This document shows positions 5,646 through 5,904 of a DNA stretch of 5,904 nt, in pieces; positions within the stretch are counted from its first letter, which is position 1; every line of letters begins with the position of its first letter. Source of the stretch: Propionibacteriaceae bacterium (GTDB lineage: Bacteria; Actinomycetota; Actinomycetes; Propionibacteriales; Propionibacteriaceae). The translations under genes and the position numbers were made by a program. Location: NCBI GenBank assembly GCA_003451975.1, contig DMIX01000080.1, forward strand, positions 1-5,904, read 5' to 3'. The notes below the pieces were generated by a model, which did no database searches, was not told the origin of the DNA, and saw only the letters and a list, made by a program, of their open reading frames with translations.

Positions 5646-5695
5646 CGTTCCATCATGGCCTCCACCACGGTAGGGAACCAACTCCGAGCGTTGTC

Positions 5696-5711
5696 GTAAC
5701 TCAGTAGTTAC
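5696..5711. promoter_or_regulatory. Perfect inverted repeat in the divergent Nudix/methylase region
   Basis: GTAACT-CAGT-AGTTAC has perfect six-base arms around a four-base centre and is A/T-richer than its surroundings. It lies between the divergent Nudix and methylase starts, about 50 bases from the Nudix ATG. It is also just upstream of a possible plus-strand -10 (TATGCT, 5724-5729). This is where an operator would block a promoter. No regulator gene is in the window, and no good -35 was found. Confidence 0.4.
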
Positions 5712-5736
5712 CCGTCGGTGGCTTATGCTCGAGAAA

Positions 5737-5743
5737 AGGAGGT
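5737..5743 (+). promoter_or_regulatory. Strong ribosome binding site ahead of the methylase leader
   Basis: AGGAGGT, within AAAAGGAGGTGG, is the best Shine-Dalgarno sequence in the right end. It is eight bases before the GTG at 5752 but more than 50 bases before the methylase ATG at 5796. GTG codons at 5742 and 5745, in the methylase frame, are too close to it for normal spacing. Confidence 0.65.
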
Positions 5744-5751
5744 GGTGGCGA

Positions 5752-5799
5752 GTGCGGTTTCGGGGCGGAAAGGCCAACGGCAATGCCGTGTTGGCATGA
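5752..5799 (+). CDS. Putative 15-codon leader ORF overlapping the methylase start (ATGA)
   Basis: From the GTG at 5752, well placed behind a strong ribosome site, 15 codons (M/V-RFRGGKANGNAVLA) run to TGA at 5797-5799. The overlap ATGA joins this stop to the methylase ATG at 5796. Because the methylase has no ribosome site of its own, a coupled leader is a sensible reading. The alternative is that the methylase itself starts at GTG 5745, adding 17 residues. The peptide is basic and has no known relative that I recognise. Confidence 0.35.
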   Translation: MRFRGGKANGNAVLA

Positions 5800-5904
5800 T
5801 CAAATACCTCGGCTCGAAAAGACGGCTCGTCACAGAACTGGGATCGGTGTTGGCCGCGGTCGATGCCCAAAGCGCCCTTGATCTGTTCACCGGGACGACC
5901 AGGG
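5796..5904 (+). CDS. DNA adenine methylase, D12 class, N-terminal 36 codons (continues beyond window)
   Basis: From ATG 5796 the plus strand reads MIKYLGSKRRLVTELGSVLA and on to ALDLFTGTTR at the window edge. The K-Y-L-G-S-K-R-x-L start is the conserved N-terminal motif of D12-class (Dam/M.DpnII-like) N6-adenine methyltransferases. DLFTGTTR corresponds to the AdoMet-binding motif I (DPFxGxG in Dam). The enzyme would methylate adenine in a specific short DNA site; the site cannot be told from this fragment. It diverges from the Nudix gene. No restriction endonuclease is visible on the left side, so whether it is an orphan regulator methylase or part of a restriction-modification or phage-defence locus depends on sequence to the right. 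The start is supported by family alignment, not by a ribosome site. Confidence 0.82.
   Translation, partial: MIKYLGSKRRLVTELGSVLAAVDAQSALDLFTGTTR

Noticed and set aside
5646..5870. Upstream extension of the Nudix frame
   Set aside because: It would run antisense through the divergent intergenic region and the methylase start, and its sequence is not protein-like.

Overview
The window is high-GC bacterial chromosomal DNA. Strong third-position G/C, GTG starts, AAGGAGG-type ribosome sites and the protein families together point to an actinobacterium. I cannot name a genus from sequence alone. No RNA gene, CRISPR array, insertion sequence or phage gene is visible.

Left end (1-950, minus strand): an ABC-type ATPase gene followed 26 nt later by the first 35 codons of a YhgE/Pip-type membrane protein, which continues off the window. 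The operon has a readable promoter whose spacer holds a near-perfect 22-bp TetR-style palindrome. The ATPase reading frame is interrupted by one in-frame TAG at 477-479, so it is a fresh pseudogene, a sequencing error, or (less likely) a read-through gene.

Centre (1095-3233, plus strand): a fructose-6-phosphate aldolase (FSA/TalC-like transaldolase family), then a 58-codon unrecognised ORF whose stop overlaps the start of nagA (TGATG), then N-acetylglucosamine-6-phosphate deacetylase. NagA would feed amino sugars towards glucosamine-6-P and, after deamination, fructose-6-P. FSA could then cleave fructose-6-P to dihydroxyacetone and glyceraldehyde-3-P. The link is inferred from adjacency, and no glucosamine-6-P deaminase gene is in the window.

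Right-centre (3329-4856, plus strand): two small integral-membrane proteins, each with a strong Shine-Dalgarno sequence. They are an HdeD/DUF308 six-helix protein and a Bax-inhibitor-1/YccA seven-helix protein with a Pro/Gln/Gly/Tyr-rich N-terminal tail. A strong hairpin follows the second.

Right end (4938-5904): a 235-residue Nudix hydrolase on the minus strand diverges from the first 36 codons of a D12-class DNA adenine methylase on the plus strand. Their shared intergenic region has a perfect 6+6 inverted repeat. It also holds a strong ribosome site followed by a 15-codon leader ORF ending in an ATGA overlap with the methylase ATG.

Most of the window is ordinary housekeeping or accessory metabolism. 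The points most worth checking are the in-frame amber codon, the coupled 58-aa ORF before nagA, and the leader-ORF arrangement in front of the truncated methylase. I see no clear sign of an undescribed multi-gene system inside these coordinates. The methylase at the edge is the only hint that a DNA-modification locus may lie just outside.
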